Made by a program: the position numbers and the translations under genes. Below are positions 22,425-35,340 of a stretch of DNA of 64,000 nt, piece by piece (the stretch's first letter is position 1; every line of letters starts with the position of its first letter). The notes under the pieces were generated by a model, which saw only the letters and a list, made by a program, of their open reading frames with translations, was not told the DNA's origin and made no database searches. Where the stretch lies: contig SCFE01000042.1 in assembly GCA_004352715.1 (NCBI GenBank), forward strand, positions 1,029,654-1,093,653, written 5' to 3'. The stretch comes from Hofstenia miamia (Eukaryota; Xenacoelomorpha; Acoela).

Positions 22425-23574
22425 AGGGTTGGCTGATTTTAATCACTGATTATAATCAAGGTATTAAAATCGGATTATAATCGACATTTTTAAAAACAAA
22501 ATCAACGGTTGATTTAGATACATGGTTTGCGCGGTTATGCAGGCCTTTCACGTGTAAAATATTTATGACGCGCAAGCATGAGCGACTGATTTGTTGTGAA
22601 CAATTCAAATGCGCGAATTGAATGAACTGCGCGCGTGTGTTACATAACATTACATTTTAACATTTGTATAGTGTGTTGTACGTACGAGACTAATGAAATC
22701 ACCATGATATTCTAATGAGGCTATTCTATATTCTAATAAGCTAATGATAATGATATTCGACCAGTGTTATCCCTTGTCGAAATTTCTTGAAAAACATTAA
22801 AGAAAATATAATTTTCAGCAAAATAATTAAAGAAATTAAAGAAGATTACAGAATCATTAAAGATTTTAATGATTTTACTAATAAAATAATTTTTTAAAAT
22901 AATCAAAGAAATTGAATTTTATTTAAGAATCTTAAAGAAAGTAAAGCAGTGCCTGATATGATACAAAGCTCTCTTAAAAGGTACGATTTTCATACTTTAA
23001 AACTCCAAAAGTCTAAGTAGTGGTAGGGCTCACTGAGTCAAGGTCTGGATGATTTTGCATTTTGTCCCCAAATGAAGTGGAACTTCATCATTCGAAATTA
23101 TTTGAAATAGTAAACTTCAGTAATAATGTAATTACTGTAATTATCTGTGTTGTATGGCTCAAATCTTTTTGAAATTATCAGCTAGTTGCATAAAATTTTT
23201 GTTTTAGAAAAATAGATAATCGATTAAACAAAAAGTAGAGAAATAATAAAAAAACTATGTTATCATTGTGATAATTAAACAATTTCTGTTGTACTCCGTA
23301 ATAAACTTGTACAAACCCCGAGTTCTTCCTGTTAAGCTTGAGCTTGAGAACATGAATTTTGACCTAACCCAACAATGCAAATTACTTCATGTCCTAACAG
23401 AGTTGCTGTTCGGCCAGGTAACTTTAAACACAGCCCGGAAATTTTCAGTACACAGAAATAAAAGTTAGGCGAGATATTTATATTTTCATTGATTATAATC
23501 CGGATTTAATTATTTTCTATTAAAATCGGTTGATTTGATTATAATAGAATAAAATCACAAATCACCCAACCCTG
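22424..23574. mobile_element. Non-autonomous hAT element with exact TSD
   Basis: Termini are CAGGGTTGG and CCAACCCTG, and the flanking 8-mer CTTCAAAC is identical on both sides (22416-22423, 23575-23582). Subterminal TTATAATC/GATTATAA motifs recur in inverted order. The interior of about 1.1 kb has no hAT transposase I can recognise; the longest frame (66 codons at 23268-23468, +) matches nothing known to me. This is a clear insertion of the hAT type, in the CUB intron. Confidence 0.85.
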
Positions 23575-23599
23575 CTTCAAACATGTTATAGAATGCTGT

Positions 23600-24230
23600 T
23601 TATAAATGACAAAATATGTTTAATCTTAAACAGCCTGGTGTTCAGTTAAACGGACAAACCGCTTTTCCACATTTATAAAAACTTTTCTCTAAGCCTATTA
23701 CGAAATTCGAAGCATGAACACATTTATTGGTCAACGCACTTGAATGCAATGTTGAAAATTTGTACTAAAGTGTATTCTTGTGAGCTTTAAGTTCTTGAGG
23801 AGATCAACAAGAATTCATTAAAAGTTTCTATTCTTTTAAAAATATTTGAATTCTTTCTGAAACCTAATGTTCAGATAAATATAATGTGTTAAGCTCATGG
23901 GCAGTGGCGTACGCGAGGGGGATATGGTGGAATCCCCCCCCCGTCAGGTTTCCAAATTTGATGTTGACTGGATAAATAAAAATTTTTTTCGTAAAAAATT
24001 GAAAAATTTAAAATCTAGGATCGTAAAATGCATTTTTTAGGGTCTATTTTTCAATATTTTCAAAAATTTTCGTAATGATGATGATGTCCTCCCCCGTCAG
24101 AAAATCCTGCGTACGCCCCTGCTCTTGGGATTAACAACGAACTTTAGATGTTTCTTGATATGTAGATATATCTCCTAAATCCAGTGATGTGAAAAGTCAG
24201 AGATCGCAGAGCCAAAATAGCGCTTAAGGA
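23600..24230 (+). repeat. Dispersed repeat family copy, interrupted by MITE
   Basis: Shares CAATGTTGAAAATTTGTACT and the following AAGTGTATTCTTGTG-type text with copies at 35060, 59050 and (inverted) 29990 and 59700. A hAT MITE at 23902-24121 splits it; the sequence resumes after it with AAGTCAGAGATCGC, which matches the 59.4-kb copy. Confidence 0.6.
23902..24121. mobile_element. hAT MITE, 220 bases
   Basis: Termini are CAGTGGCGTACGC and GCGTACGCCCCTG, with the 8-base flanks CTCATGGG and CTCTTGGG (7 of 8 identical). CCCCCGTCAG occurs near both ends. Non-coding and nested in an older dispersed repeat. Confidence 0.85.
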
Positions 24231-26470
24231 ATTATTCCAGGATCATGTAAAATTTTCAAAATTCCTAAGCTGGTTAAGGTTACTGTTTTAGACAGAAAAT
24301 GATTATCCTTTTCATAGAGCTTTGGACCACTTAAGGTTTAGCTGTGATTGCTGGATTGCTTGAGGAATTTTTCCCACAACTTTCGATATCATTCTCCTCA
24401 TTTTATCAAACTTGATTTAAATTCTAATTTTAATAAGCATTTTCACAAAGATACAAAAATTTAATAATTATACACTCAATTTTAACGCTAACAAAATATC
24501 TTAGACATTTTTATCTTAGGACCATAAAAAATATTTTGCAAAAGTCACCCTAAAAAATTTTGCAATGCTTTTTACTTTATTTGCTACTAATCAATGTGCT
24601 AGGAGGCTGATTTAATCGCCAATTGAAGCTCTCCCCATATGCCTGTTTTTACAGAAAAATCCAGGATTTTGATATGCTTCAAATTAGACAATTCCTAATT
24701 GATGACAAATATGGCTTATAAAATATCAGCAATTTAGTACGTTTGGTAAAATAGTAAACGAATTTTTTTCACTATCAAATTTTGCGGGATTCTTGACTGA
24801 TGACATAAGTTGACATTTGATCTTTTGAAATGTTCGCCCGATTATAATAGTCATTTTCTCCATTTGCATTACCATGATTATATATTTAGGATCATAGAAA
24901 GTATATCTTTCTCGAAAAATTGTCCTTGTAACATTTTAAAAACGTAGAAGTTTGTGGATATCATTAAATTTTATGTGAAAAAAATTTGAAGTCGGAGCCG
25001 ATCTTCAAAGTGCATAATTTATACCAACCCATAAACAATGGATGATTTTTAAAACATACGCTTCTTGGTGTGGGTACCAGCAATTTCGGCAAACAACAGA
25101 AATCCTTACGAAAACCGCTCAAATTGTTTTCCAAACTCTAAAATTAGTAAAAACAAGCTTATTGACTAGCATTGACAGTACTTTCAATTAAACATAAACA
25201 ATACAAATATATTATGATAATGATCATCCCATGCATGAAAGAATGAAGTTCTCCAAACACAATGCTCGGACTAAGGTTATTCTAGATACGAAAAAAGATG
25301 CAAGACGGAGCAAAACCTTTCTACCAGCAGCACTTAAATATATTAATAATGGAGCTCTCCCCCGGTTCCTATAGTAATGTGTCTATTGAAATTTTCCAAC
25401 GTTCCTTTTTACATGGCACTTTGTGCTGTGTACAGGAAGTAAAGCGTGGATACATTACATAGTGGTAAATTTGACATTCTGATAGCAGATGATTGTCAGT
25501 ATTTTATTTAGGACTTGCCTTTTACATATCACTACCACACTTATCAAATTGCTAACACATCTGCCATCACATTTTGTGGGGTATTAGCATCATTTTTCAA
25601 TTAAGCATTGTTCAACGGTCTACTATCAATTATTTTAAATCCTGAGGTTATAAATGTAACCAATTTTCTTTAGCAAATAAAGTAAATTAGCTTTTAATCA
25701 ATTCCTCAAAGTAACTAGTTTACAAATTACAGCTCAGCTCATATAGGCCTATATATATATTTCAACAGTATAAGTGATGAGGTATTGATCATAATTAAAA
25801 GCACCCTAAGAAGTATGAGTAATAAAGTTATGAACATCGAAATTACTTGGCTCACGCTGAACCTGAAATAGCTATTACCAGGCATTAGAATTAATTAAAC
25901 CAATTAAGCAAAACAATCATTCCTCTGGGTAAGAGAAATCCGGTTCACACTCTGACGCAAAGGTGGATCTGCTGCGACAGATAAGCAAACTGAATCCCTC
26001 TCCTTTACTTTGAGAACTTAGTGTGCCACAGTCATTGTACGCAAAACTAAAACTTCTTATTAACAAATGTGAACAAGTTGCCCTATTTATACAATACTAT
26101 TGTATAATTGTATAATTTTATAATTGAATTAAGTAATAATTGACAACAAGTACCAGCTAAGCTGGCTAACAGAAGTGTTTATAAAATTCAATTCACAATG
26201 CTAATTACGTCTCTAAGCATGGCAACTAAAATTAAAAAATCAGAATTAATGAATTGCGAATTGACGTCAAATTGATGTTCAGTCACGAACAGTTTATTAA
26301 TTGAAGTTCAATTTTTATAAAATACGCTATGATACAGTGGTATAGCATGAAAATTTTGCAAGGGGTCAGAATTTTTTGCTATAAGGGTTTGGCAGAATGA
26401 ATGTATTGCAACAGCATTGCATATTTCACTGAACGTCACTTTAAATATTACAAATGAAACTAGGCCCGTA
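24230..26470. other. Intron sequence, no gene recognised
   Basis: No exon, transposase or RT motif was found in this stretch. It has a short TA tract near 25750. Confidence 0.4.
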
Positions 26471-26472
26471 TC

Positions 26473-26516
<44 letters not shown>
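26470..26516. repeat. TA microsatellite
   Basis: Uninterrupted TA tract. Confidence 0.95.
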
Positions 26517-26518
<2 letters not shown>

Positions 26519-26519
26519 G

Positions 26520-27330
26520 TTTACTACATTCTAGGAACTCAATGAAAATCTAATTAATAATATATTAAATCCTCCTTAGTGTGCAGGAAACATTTATTCA
26601 AGAAATTTTTAATTTCTCTACACACCTTACAAGAATTATATTAGCTCATAAATTATGCATTGATATGGCAAAGAATTTTTGTGTAACTGATAATATTTGA
26701 ATTTGTAGACTGTAAAATTTTTTTGGCTTAATTAAGCAAATCATTAAATCTATAGAAATGTCTGAGTTTTCGAAGATATTTGCATCTTTATCTATTTGTC
26801 TTTGTCAATGTTCCTCTCTAATGAAAATGATTGCAGAGGCATTGACTTTTAAGTCGAATTAGAAAGAAGTGCGAATGGGTTCTTGTGTTAGTTTTACAAT
26901 ATCACAGATGACGTAACAAAACACTAAATTTCCGATCACCGGTTACGATAATGATACTGTTTGTCATTAGAAGGGAATTCAAACATTCTACTTTGTTGTA
27001 ATAAAAATGTGTCAGTGTGAGCCAATTTATAACAGTTGGACTCTTCATATGAGGTCCGAGATTGTGTGCATAAATTTCTCGGAGGGGGAGGGTGGTTGGG
27101 CTTAGTGTATTATAAATCAAATTAAATGGGGAAGTATTATAGTGCTATCTTTTCTAATATATTCAATAGTGTCATTTTTATAGGTTTTTTGAGGAATTTC
27201 CAAGACAAAATAGTGTTTTAGGAAAAACCGCCGGTTAAAATTTAATTTCGACCAATTGGTGGTCAAGTCCAATTTTAGTGCTATCAAGAAGCATAACTAA
27301 ATATTTACCAGACAACATTCTAATCTTACT
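26520..27330. other. Intron sequence, no feature seen
   Basis: The 72-codon minus-strand frame at 26902-27120 has no recognisable domain. Confidence 0.4.
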
Positions 27331-27333
27331 CAC

Positions 27334-27535
27334 TCTTGTGACTCTTCCAAATTAAACTCCATGAACTTAACAATATATGAAGAGCTTTTGTTGGGTGCAG
27401 AAATATAGTAATTACATGTAGCCAAGTTGGGGTAGTTTTCAGGGAAATTTAGAGAATGCAATCGTAAGATTTCTTCATTCAATGTAAGATTGTAATGAGT
27501 CTTACCACAGTCGGTAAAATTCTTCCTGCCTACAT
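27334..27535 (-). CDS. Exon: CUB domain, N-terminal half
   Basis: The acceptor is TTTTTAG before 27535 and the donor is AGA|GTGAGT after 27334. The 202-base exon enters in phase 1 (G+AT) and leaves in phase 2. It encodes the first half of a CUB domain: Cys1 in TDCGKT, the NFPENYPN segment that corresponds to the family's SPNYP motif, Cys2 in ATCNYY, and the strand KFMEFNLEESQ. CUB domains are extracellular beta-sandwich modules found in complement proteases, developmental proteases and receptors. An N-glycosylation-type site (NKS) lies near the middle. The split of the domain matches the next exon exactly in frame. Confidence 0.9.
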
Positions 27536-27539
27536 CTAA

Positions 27540-28780
27540 AAATAAAACAACAATAATAATCACAGCAACTGCGAAGGCAATAGTTGGAAAATATTATCAT
27601 ATATAAAATTGAGCAGATATTAAGAAAGCAATTTTTAAGGTGTTACAACGCTTAACAAAATTTAATAAAAGCAACCAAATCTCATTAAGAAAGTTGGACA
27701 ACTTTTTGAGTAGTAATTGAAAGGCTAAAGAGCTTAGCAATTTTTCGAATTAAATTAATCAAAGCTTTAATAAACATCACATATAGATTTTCCTCAATGT
27801 AATGGAATGCCAAACTTTCATAACAAATCGTTTCCCAACTTTTGCAAGTAAAATACATTCAGCAACCCAGTAAACATAGAGTGGCGTTTATAGTACAATT
27901 CCGTCTAACAAAAAATATTTAAAAATAGGAATAATTTTAGTATTATGAAAATTTGAAGATAAATTTTTTAAAAACTGCATTTTTATTGATAGTTTGTCGT
28001 TTTATTGTGAAAAGACGTTGTTTTGTAATGCCGTTTTAGTGCCGTTATTATGTCCTTCAGCGACGTCGTTACGACAGCTCTATGTTTACTGGGAATGTGT
28101 TTCGCACTTTGAGGAACAAATATAGACCATTAGTGCATCATTTTTTCAGTTGAAATTTAAAATTTTCTGGTTGATTTTGTCAAACTGTTATGAAGGGTGG
28201 ATGAATTTCTTTCTTAATTCTGTTAGTTATGTAAGACTTCTAGTACCCTGGTCACATTAATATTTCTACAAAAGACCTTAAATTCGTTTTTGATTTGAAT
28301 GTGTGAAGACAGTGTTTTACTGACTCATACAAGGTATTTTTTAATATTACTTCAGCATAACGTAGTCTATCAATCAAAAACATTGAAAAGTTGAGAAACT
28401 GATTGAAATTAAATTAGTTGCAGCACCCTTCAAAGTCACTAAATAGAACTGATTCACCATTTTCTGACATTTTTAATTGAAAGTGAACTCAAAATCATAT
28501 TTTTTAAAATTTAAAATTCATTCATGGAATAAACCTCAAACAAATACACATAAAAATTACAAACACTTTCAGTTTACTGCATCTAACCTGGAAACTAAAG
28601 ATTAGTACAAGAACACTGCACAGTTAGTGAAATTTTTATAATGATTATGGGATTTTCGAACATCTATAGAGCTATCAGGTATCACATTTATAATTTACAG
28701 AAGTAATAGTTACATATTTTACTACTTTTATATTCACCATATGGTATAGTTATTTCTAATATAAAGGCTTGTGTAAATTC
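27540..28780. other. Intron sequence, no feature seen
   Basis: Start of the 16.5-kb intron between CUB and LDLa-2. Nothing recognised. Confidence 0.4.
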
Positions 28781-28789
28781 AGTGATTAC

Positions 28790-28795
28790 TACAAT

Positions 28796-28836
<41 letters not shown>

Positions 28837-29160
28837 GTAAATATGTGTGTGTCTTAATTCCTGTACATCTCAGCAAAGCTGCAATGTAAAGGGAATAAAG
28901 AGCATTACTATAGGAACTGCGAGCAAGTTCCTTTAACCAGATAATTGCTGGTGAAGAATATGAAAGAATGCTTATAAGCAACATGCTGGTATTTCGGTAA
29001 AACATGATCATTGCTAGTCTTGCTGTTGGATTTTTCAAATTTCATCATAGAGCGGATGATTTTCATCTCCAAAAATTTTCTGAATAGTGGTTTCCAATTG
29101 AATTTTGAATTTTTTGTTAATGTAATCAACATATTTTCTTTTTTCAATGTTAGTGATCTT
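28790..29160 (-). mobile_element. LINE 3' fragment (RT C-terminus)
   Basis: Frameshifted minus-strand text gives KIFGDENHPLYDEI, then YRNTSML, YKHSFIF and IIWLKEL, followed by YSLYIAALL. This matches the HPLH..., RYKNSFIP..IRLWNSLP and SLxxFK..L pattern at the end of CR1/L2/Jockey-type LINE proteins. A TA tract follows at the 3' side (about 28800-28830). It is a truncated, inactive copy in the same strand as the host gene. Confidence 0.5.
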
Positions 29161-29317
29161 TGACAATAACTAAAGAGGTCTTTTTAAACATTTCCGCTGA
29201 CTTTCCGTTAAGGCTGGACAATACCTCAGTTACATAGAAATAATTAGGACACATATTAGTTTTGAAGACACACTCTTAATTTTCTCTATTTAGAGTTTCA
29301 TGAAGAAATACATATAA

Positions 29318-29320
<3 letters not shown>

Positions 29321-29385
<65 letters not shown>
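29321..29385. repeat. TA microsatellite
   Basis: Uninterrupted TA tract of about 65 bases. Confidence 0.95.
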
Positions 29386-29387
<2 letters not shown>

Positions 29388-29989
29388 TACTATACAGTTT
29401 AACTTCCGCACAGTGCATAACCATATTTGACATAAAATTAAATATAACAACTCCAAAAAAATTCTGTAGGGTTGTTTTTGCGCAATGTACCGCTATTTTA
29501 TCGAAGTTTAGCAAACCGATGCATATAACAGTTACGGATACTGACCCATAACAACAAATTCAAAGAGTACTGTCAATTGCTCATATAATGGTGTAAAAAT
29601 GTTGGAAATCAGATCAAACCTGAATGAATTATAATCTGCTAAAAGCTTTTTTTGCAACTTGCCCCTTCAATTTTGAAGATACGATTATGCATATCGCTTA
29701 CTAAAGATGTAACATAAGAACGGTGGCGTCAAACCCCTTAAAAATCAGGAGGGCTTGCAAAAATGGGTAAAGAATTGCACATAATTAATTTCTTGAAAAA
29801 AATTTTAGGTACTCATAACTCACGAGCTTACCACAGGTTAGGGAGCGTCTCCTATCTAGATCATGGTCCTGTTATTGCGTGACTTTGCTTGATTTCTTTA
29901 ATCCTGATGCCTTTATACATGTAGTATTAACTTTTACTCAAATGGTTTGAGAGGTTATATATACATATAAGAAAACAGTTAAAGTTCGG

Positions 29990-30250
29990 CGTTCCTCCTA
30001 TGTGCTCTAAACCTTAGAATTATCTGAATGTTAGGTGTGACCTGTACTTAAGTCTTTTTTAAAAAAATCGAAATTTTCAACGATAAATAGTCACTCCTTT
30101 CAAGTACTTCAGCCACAGGAGTATGCCTTAGTATAAATTTTCGACAGTACTTTTGTGCACATTCACCAATAGATGTGTCCATGGCTTACGACTTCCAAAT
30201 TTTCTAATAGGCTAAATGTGTAAAAGGACCCCAAGTTGTTTTAGATGAAA
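29990..30250 (-). repeat. Dispersed repeat family copy (inverted)
   Basis: The reverse complement matches the family at 59700-60000, including CACCAATAGATGTGTC and TACTTTTGTGCACATTC-like text. Confidence 0.55.
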
Positions 30251-32220
30251 CTACCCATGAATTTTTTGAAAATCTGAAAAAACAACACAATAAGAAAGTG
30301 CCTCCTCTTTCATCTACGTTTTGAAATTAGGCTCTGCCAGAGCAGGGCGATCGTTAATTGGGCTTAAGCAGTTTAACTATTTAAAGAAATGTTTGGGGTT
30401 AGCTGATACCCCATGGCACTACAAAATCATGATTGTCTGAGCTTTAATTATAGGGAATAATTTTAATGAATTTTAAAAATCGGAATTTTCATTAAAAAAT
30501 CAGTTGTGGTCTCAAATGCCTCATGTAGTGCTATTTTGTACAAATTTTGGAATTTTCACCATTTCACAGGTGCACACTCACCAACAATTTGCAAATTTGG
30601 AGAAAAGCGTTTGAAAATTTTAGAAAAACAGATTGTTATTATAACAAGCCCACAAGCTCTTTAAAGATAATTACTAAGTGACATTCTTGAAAAATCCTTA
30701 AGCATTGTGTAGACTGGTAGACTTTTTCAGTCACGAACGTTTCTTTTTCATATAGCACAATTTACATATTTAATATTTCTTTGAAAAATAGTTTGTTTGT
30801 CAATCTACTAGTAATCAGTTTAAACTTCAATTTAATAATTCATAAAATATGCTTTTAAAAATTCAAACAAAAATTAGTTTGCTTCTGTGCCCAATCATGT
30901 TTCAAGAAAAAAAATTTCTTGCAAAGAAGTAGTTTTCAATGTGGAATCTGGCAAAAAATTCTGCTTGCCCATTATACTAAATTTGAACGCATGTTATATG
31001 TTTTGACAAGGTCAAAAAAGAAAATAAATACTTGTTAATAATTGCTTTGAATAAGGACTATAAACTTCTGCAACAGTTGTCATGAAAATTTCAAAATTCG
31101 TACATGCTAAAATATTTTTGGTTCGACGTTGGTTAGTATTCAAGATTGAAGTTTTAGTTTTCTCAGTTAACGACTCATCGTTAAGGGCAAGCTCTCGTTC
31201 AAAAGAAAAATGAACTGCTACCTGCCTTCTTCAAATTTGAAAAAGTGTAGTACATTTGCTTGATGTGATTGTGGAAAATGTCTTGTTTGCAAAATTTGTA
31301 TTATTTTGGAAGCACCTTTTTGGCTTTGCTGAAATACCTTAAAATTTCACCAAAATTTCAGTTTGTAGCTAGCTTTTACTTGGATAAGAAAAGAAATATT
31401 GAAGTATTGGATTTTTTGTTAGCATTGATATATGAAATTTCAGCAAATTATTGCCTTAAAATCTTAAATTACTAACATAATAATCTGGAAGTTTTAATGA
31501 CAAGTACAATTATTATAATAAAAATTGGGTGGCAATTCGTTATATAATATACTAAAGCTACGGCAAAGTTTAAAAAAAGAAAAGAGCTAAAATTGCATTC
31601 AAAAATTTCAGTTTCCAATAAAACAGGGGGAGGACTTAAGCCCTCCTTTCCCCACCAGATTTAACGCCACTATCGATTAGTTCCTAACATGTAGCATTAA
31701 ATGGATTTAGTCTACTAAGATTGGTTGAACTTACTAAATGTTTTTATGCTGCAACTGTTATAAGCGAGGTGCAAAATTGAATGGCTAGTTGCAAAAAACT
31801 TCCAAAATTGGCATTTTTGGCTGAGTCGTCCATTTTTGTAAGACTATAATTCATTCAAATTTGATCCGATTTCCAAAAATTTTATACCATTCTATGAGTA
31901 ATCGACAGTTTGTTATCATTGTTTGGCATTTTTTGAAAAACACATGGGGCTTTAACTGACATACGCATTTTTGCGAAATTTTAATAAAATTGTGGTCCAT
32001 AGCGCAAAAACTATTCTACAGAATTTTTTCAAAGTTGTTTTATTCGACTATGCGTAATAGTTCTATGCCAAAAGCTAAGTACTATAGTAACCATTTACTG
32101 ATGGGTGTCAAAATGCTTATTCTAAAGACATCGACTGGCCGGGAAATGGGCGGGCGCAGGTAATATATTACTTTTTGAGGACCAATAATATGTAATATAT
32201 TAATTTTTTAAAGTTACGTA
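30250..32220. other. Intron sequence, no gene recognised
   Basis: The 68-codon frame at 31269-31475 (+) has no motif I recognise. No repeat ends were identified. Confidence 0.4.
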
Positions 32221-32231
32221 CCCAACACTGT

Positions 32232-32250
32232 AATATATATATATATAACT

Positions 32251-32282
<32 letters not shown>

Positions 32283-32285
32283 TGT
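32232..32285. repeat. TA microsatellite
   Basis: Two TA tracts separated by a short interruption. Confidence 0.9.
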
Positions 32286-32430
32286 AATAAATTAATTAAC
32301 AAAATTTATTTCTCAACATTTTGCTGCTCATCAGTTCCCACCCAAAAATTCTGAATTAATTGCTGCAAAGTAGAGAAGTATATGACGTTGTAGAATTTAA
32401 TTTTGCTTGAAATCTCTATCATTTTTTTAT

Positions 32431-34150
32431 TCAAATTATAGTCTTCCTTTTACCTTCTATATATTTAATAGTTGTTATTTTAAGTTTAACTTCTAAATTC
32501 TTTACGCATTTGGTAATGTGCTGATCTGATGGTATTGATGTTAGATGTTTGTAATTCATAATTTGCCATCGGTGAATTGGAACTCTTTTCTGTAAATTAT
32601 TACTTTCTTCCACATAGATTTCATCGCAACCTCGACATTTCATTACACATACGACATTTTTTGCATCACATGTAAAATGTTCATTCGAAATTTGACATTG
32701 TTTTTTCCATCATATATTTCCTCCTGCAATTCTAGTTTTTTCTTTGCTTTCTTCTCGTTAAGTTATTTCTTTGCTTATATAAAAACAACTCCTTCCATAA
32801 AATTTTCGGTTGTTTAAATGATTGTATTACTCTCTAGTTGGTAAACATACCTTTAACTTGGTTACTATTTTAGTGTGTAAATCAATGGTTAAATGTAGAT
32901 CTTGCATATTTATTTTAATTTTTTGACTGAATGGAATTAAAATATTGACTTGTTTCTTCAATTTAGTATTATTTGCTGGTCCTTACATTAATGCATTCTC
33001 AATACCTTTGTTTATAATATATTTTGGGTATAGACATTTTTTCATGAATTCCCTTAATTCTTGTAACATTTCTTTTATCCCATTTTCATTGGATGCAAAA
33101 ATGTAAATTCTCTTGGCTAGACAATAAAGTATATTCACTTTAGTGTGTCTAGGATGTGCACAAAACCAATTTCAGTAGTTAATTTGTATAATATATAATT
33201 GCTTTTATATTCATAACATACAAATTTTAATAGGTTGTTATTTGAAATATTTCCATATATCTAACTACGCATTCAAAATCAATTTTATATAAATCTTTAA
33301 TTCTTGCATAGTCTTAAATCTTTCTACACAGCTATTAGATCTGCTAGTGTTTGCTGCTAATGTTGCATTCTTTAAGCTCTTTTGAGTTTTAAATTCCTTT
33401 TATAATATTATAAACACAGATTGCTTCACTGTTCTAGAAAGTAGCACTACAGTATCAAATATTCAGTTCTCTCTTCACATCAAATCATGAAAGAAAGAAG
33501 TAAAAATATTGCACGATCAACTCTATTAAGCATGACAAATTCATGAATTTATACAATTCTGAAATATTTAATAGCCTTATTACCTTCCCAGCCAAAATCT
33601 AATACGCAAGTTTTACTAAGGTTGATTTTAATATTTTCATAGCAGTTTCCATCAGGAAGATAGTGAGTTCTGATTACTCATTATCATTATTAAATTCATT
33701 TAATATGTCCTTCAATACCTTAGCAAAAATGCGATGTTGCCACCCAATAAAATTTGATAGTTAAAAAACGTCAGATGTATGTCTGCTTTAAATGTTTTAG
33801 CACTCGTATTCGTAGCACAAGTGCTTTTTAGAGATCATATCGATTGCACAAAATTACTTTTCTACTATTTACTTTTACTTCGTTGGCATTTTTCATTTTT
33901 CTTATTTATTTCTATAGAAAATCCACACAGCACATGATATTTCCTTACTAATAATAATTTCTAATCTTCTTCTTTGACGCATTCATATGAAGCGTTTTTG
34001 CAATTTCATCAAAATATCCATGTATTTCTTGTATTTTCTTAGAACAAGGCTTATCATTTTTGTATCACTTTGTACTTTTAAAAAATGGAAGTAGTTCTTC
34101 GTGGAGTTAGCAGGTTTTACAGTTTCCGTATTAACGGTTGACCTAGTGTT
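32431..34150 (-). mobile_element. Penelope-like element with GIY-YIG remnant
   Basis: Minus-strand text carries the hallmark order of Penelope-like retroelements. The HPRHTKVNILYCLARRI segment lies around 33110-33160 and is followed by ELREFMKKCLYPKYIINKGI. A cysteine-rich connector (ISNEHFTCDAKNVVCVMKC) leads into a GIY-YIG-type endonuclease (CRGCDEIYVEESNNLQKRV then IHRWQIMN), ending at a stop near 32431. The normally conserved YVGE reads YVEE, a likely inactivating change. Upstream (33300-34150) is presumably RT but is too broken to place motifs. The left limit is fixed by the stop; the right limit is approximate. Confidence 0.75.
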
Positions 34151-34199
34151 CAAATTGAATACTGCTGAAACATCTACGGTTTGCTTAACTCGCTTTCAA

Positions 34200-35050
34200 A
34201 TATAAAATATGGTAATGTTTTTGTATTTGCATTTTGAATAAACAATCATTACTTAAAATTCCACAGCAATTCTGGCATCAATTTTGAGCTACATGCCGAA
34301 ATAGCATGAAAAGTTAAATGTCAATTAACTTGTATAAAATGGGTATGGATAAGGCCAAATATTAAATTGGCCGTTTTCAAGACGTAAATAGACATGGACA
34401 TTAGTTATTAATCCAAGCCAAAATTAAACATGCTAGTTTGCTTTATACTATTAAGTTATAGTTTATTTATAATGCTCTACAAAATAGTGGATCAGTGTAG
34501 ATTTACATTTGTCCAGCATTGTAGTAGCGGATAGAATCAAAATCTTACTGTGATTTTAAATAAAATATTTTTCTCTAATAATTTAAAGTCAAACGAAATA
34601 AAAGGCATGGAAATCTTTACTTGGAAAACCAGGATTAATGAATCCAATGGAGTAGAGAGCAATTATTAGATGTGACTTCACTAAATTTTTTTCTTAAATA
34701 AATAGTTTCAACTTGAATACATTCTCTGTTAAAATTAAATAAGTTTGATAAATCCTTTATTAAGCTTTTGATGTTACTCCTAAGGCAACTGTCTACTAAA
34801 ATCAAATGTGTTATTGCAGACTTATTGAAGCTAAAATTGATGACCAAACACGTGAATCAAAGTCCTGTTCCCAAAGGAGTTATAAAATTACTTCTAATCC
34901 ATCAAGCCTATAAAATTAGGAAGTATTGATCTTAAAGCATATAGGAGACCTGCATCTCTTATAATAACTCGTTGATATCCATAAAAAAGGACCAAGTAAT
35001 AAATCATATTATAACTTTAAACACGTATGCACAGTCGTGTCAGCTAGTGC
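34200..35050. other. Intron sequence, no feature seen
   Basis: The minus frame at 34635-34847 is unrecognised. No repeat ends seen. Confidence 0.4.
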
Positions 35051-35059
35051 ACAGGTTTT

Positions 35060-35340
35060 CGATTTTCAAGCTCCTATGCCCTTAACCTGTCTATATCCCT
35101 TTAAAAGAGCAAACCGTTTTTCCACCTTTCAAAAAATTTGAACATCAATAGAATATGGACACATCTGTCGTTGAAGTGCTCGAATGTAATGTTGACAATA
35201 TTTATAAAGTGTATGTCCTTGAAGAGATTAATTATTTTCCCTCAAAATTTTATTTTCGATGTTCTTTCCATAACAGGTAGTCAGGAGGTCTAATGCCAAT
35301 TGGGAACAACAAGTAGGACCTCAAGGGGTGTACAAAGTCG
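35060..35340 (+). repeat. Dispersed repeat family copy
   Basis: Shares ordered blocks with the copies at 23600 and 59050: a (CCC)TTTAAAAGAGCAAACCG start, CGAATGTAATGTTGA, AAGTGTATGTCCTTGAAG and a GGTAGTCAGGAGGTC end block. Diverged and non-coding. Confidence 0.55.
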
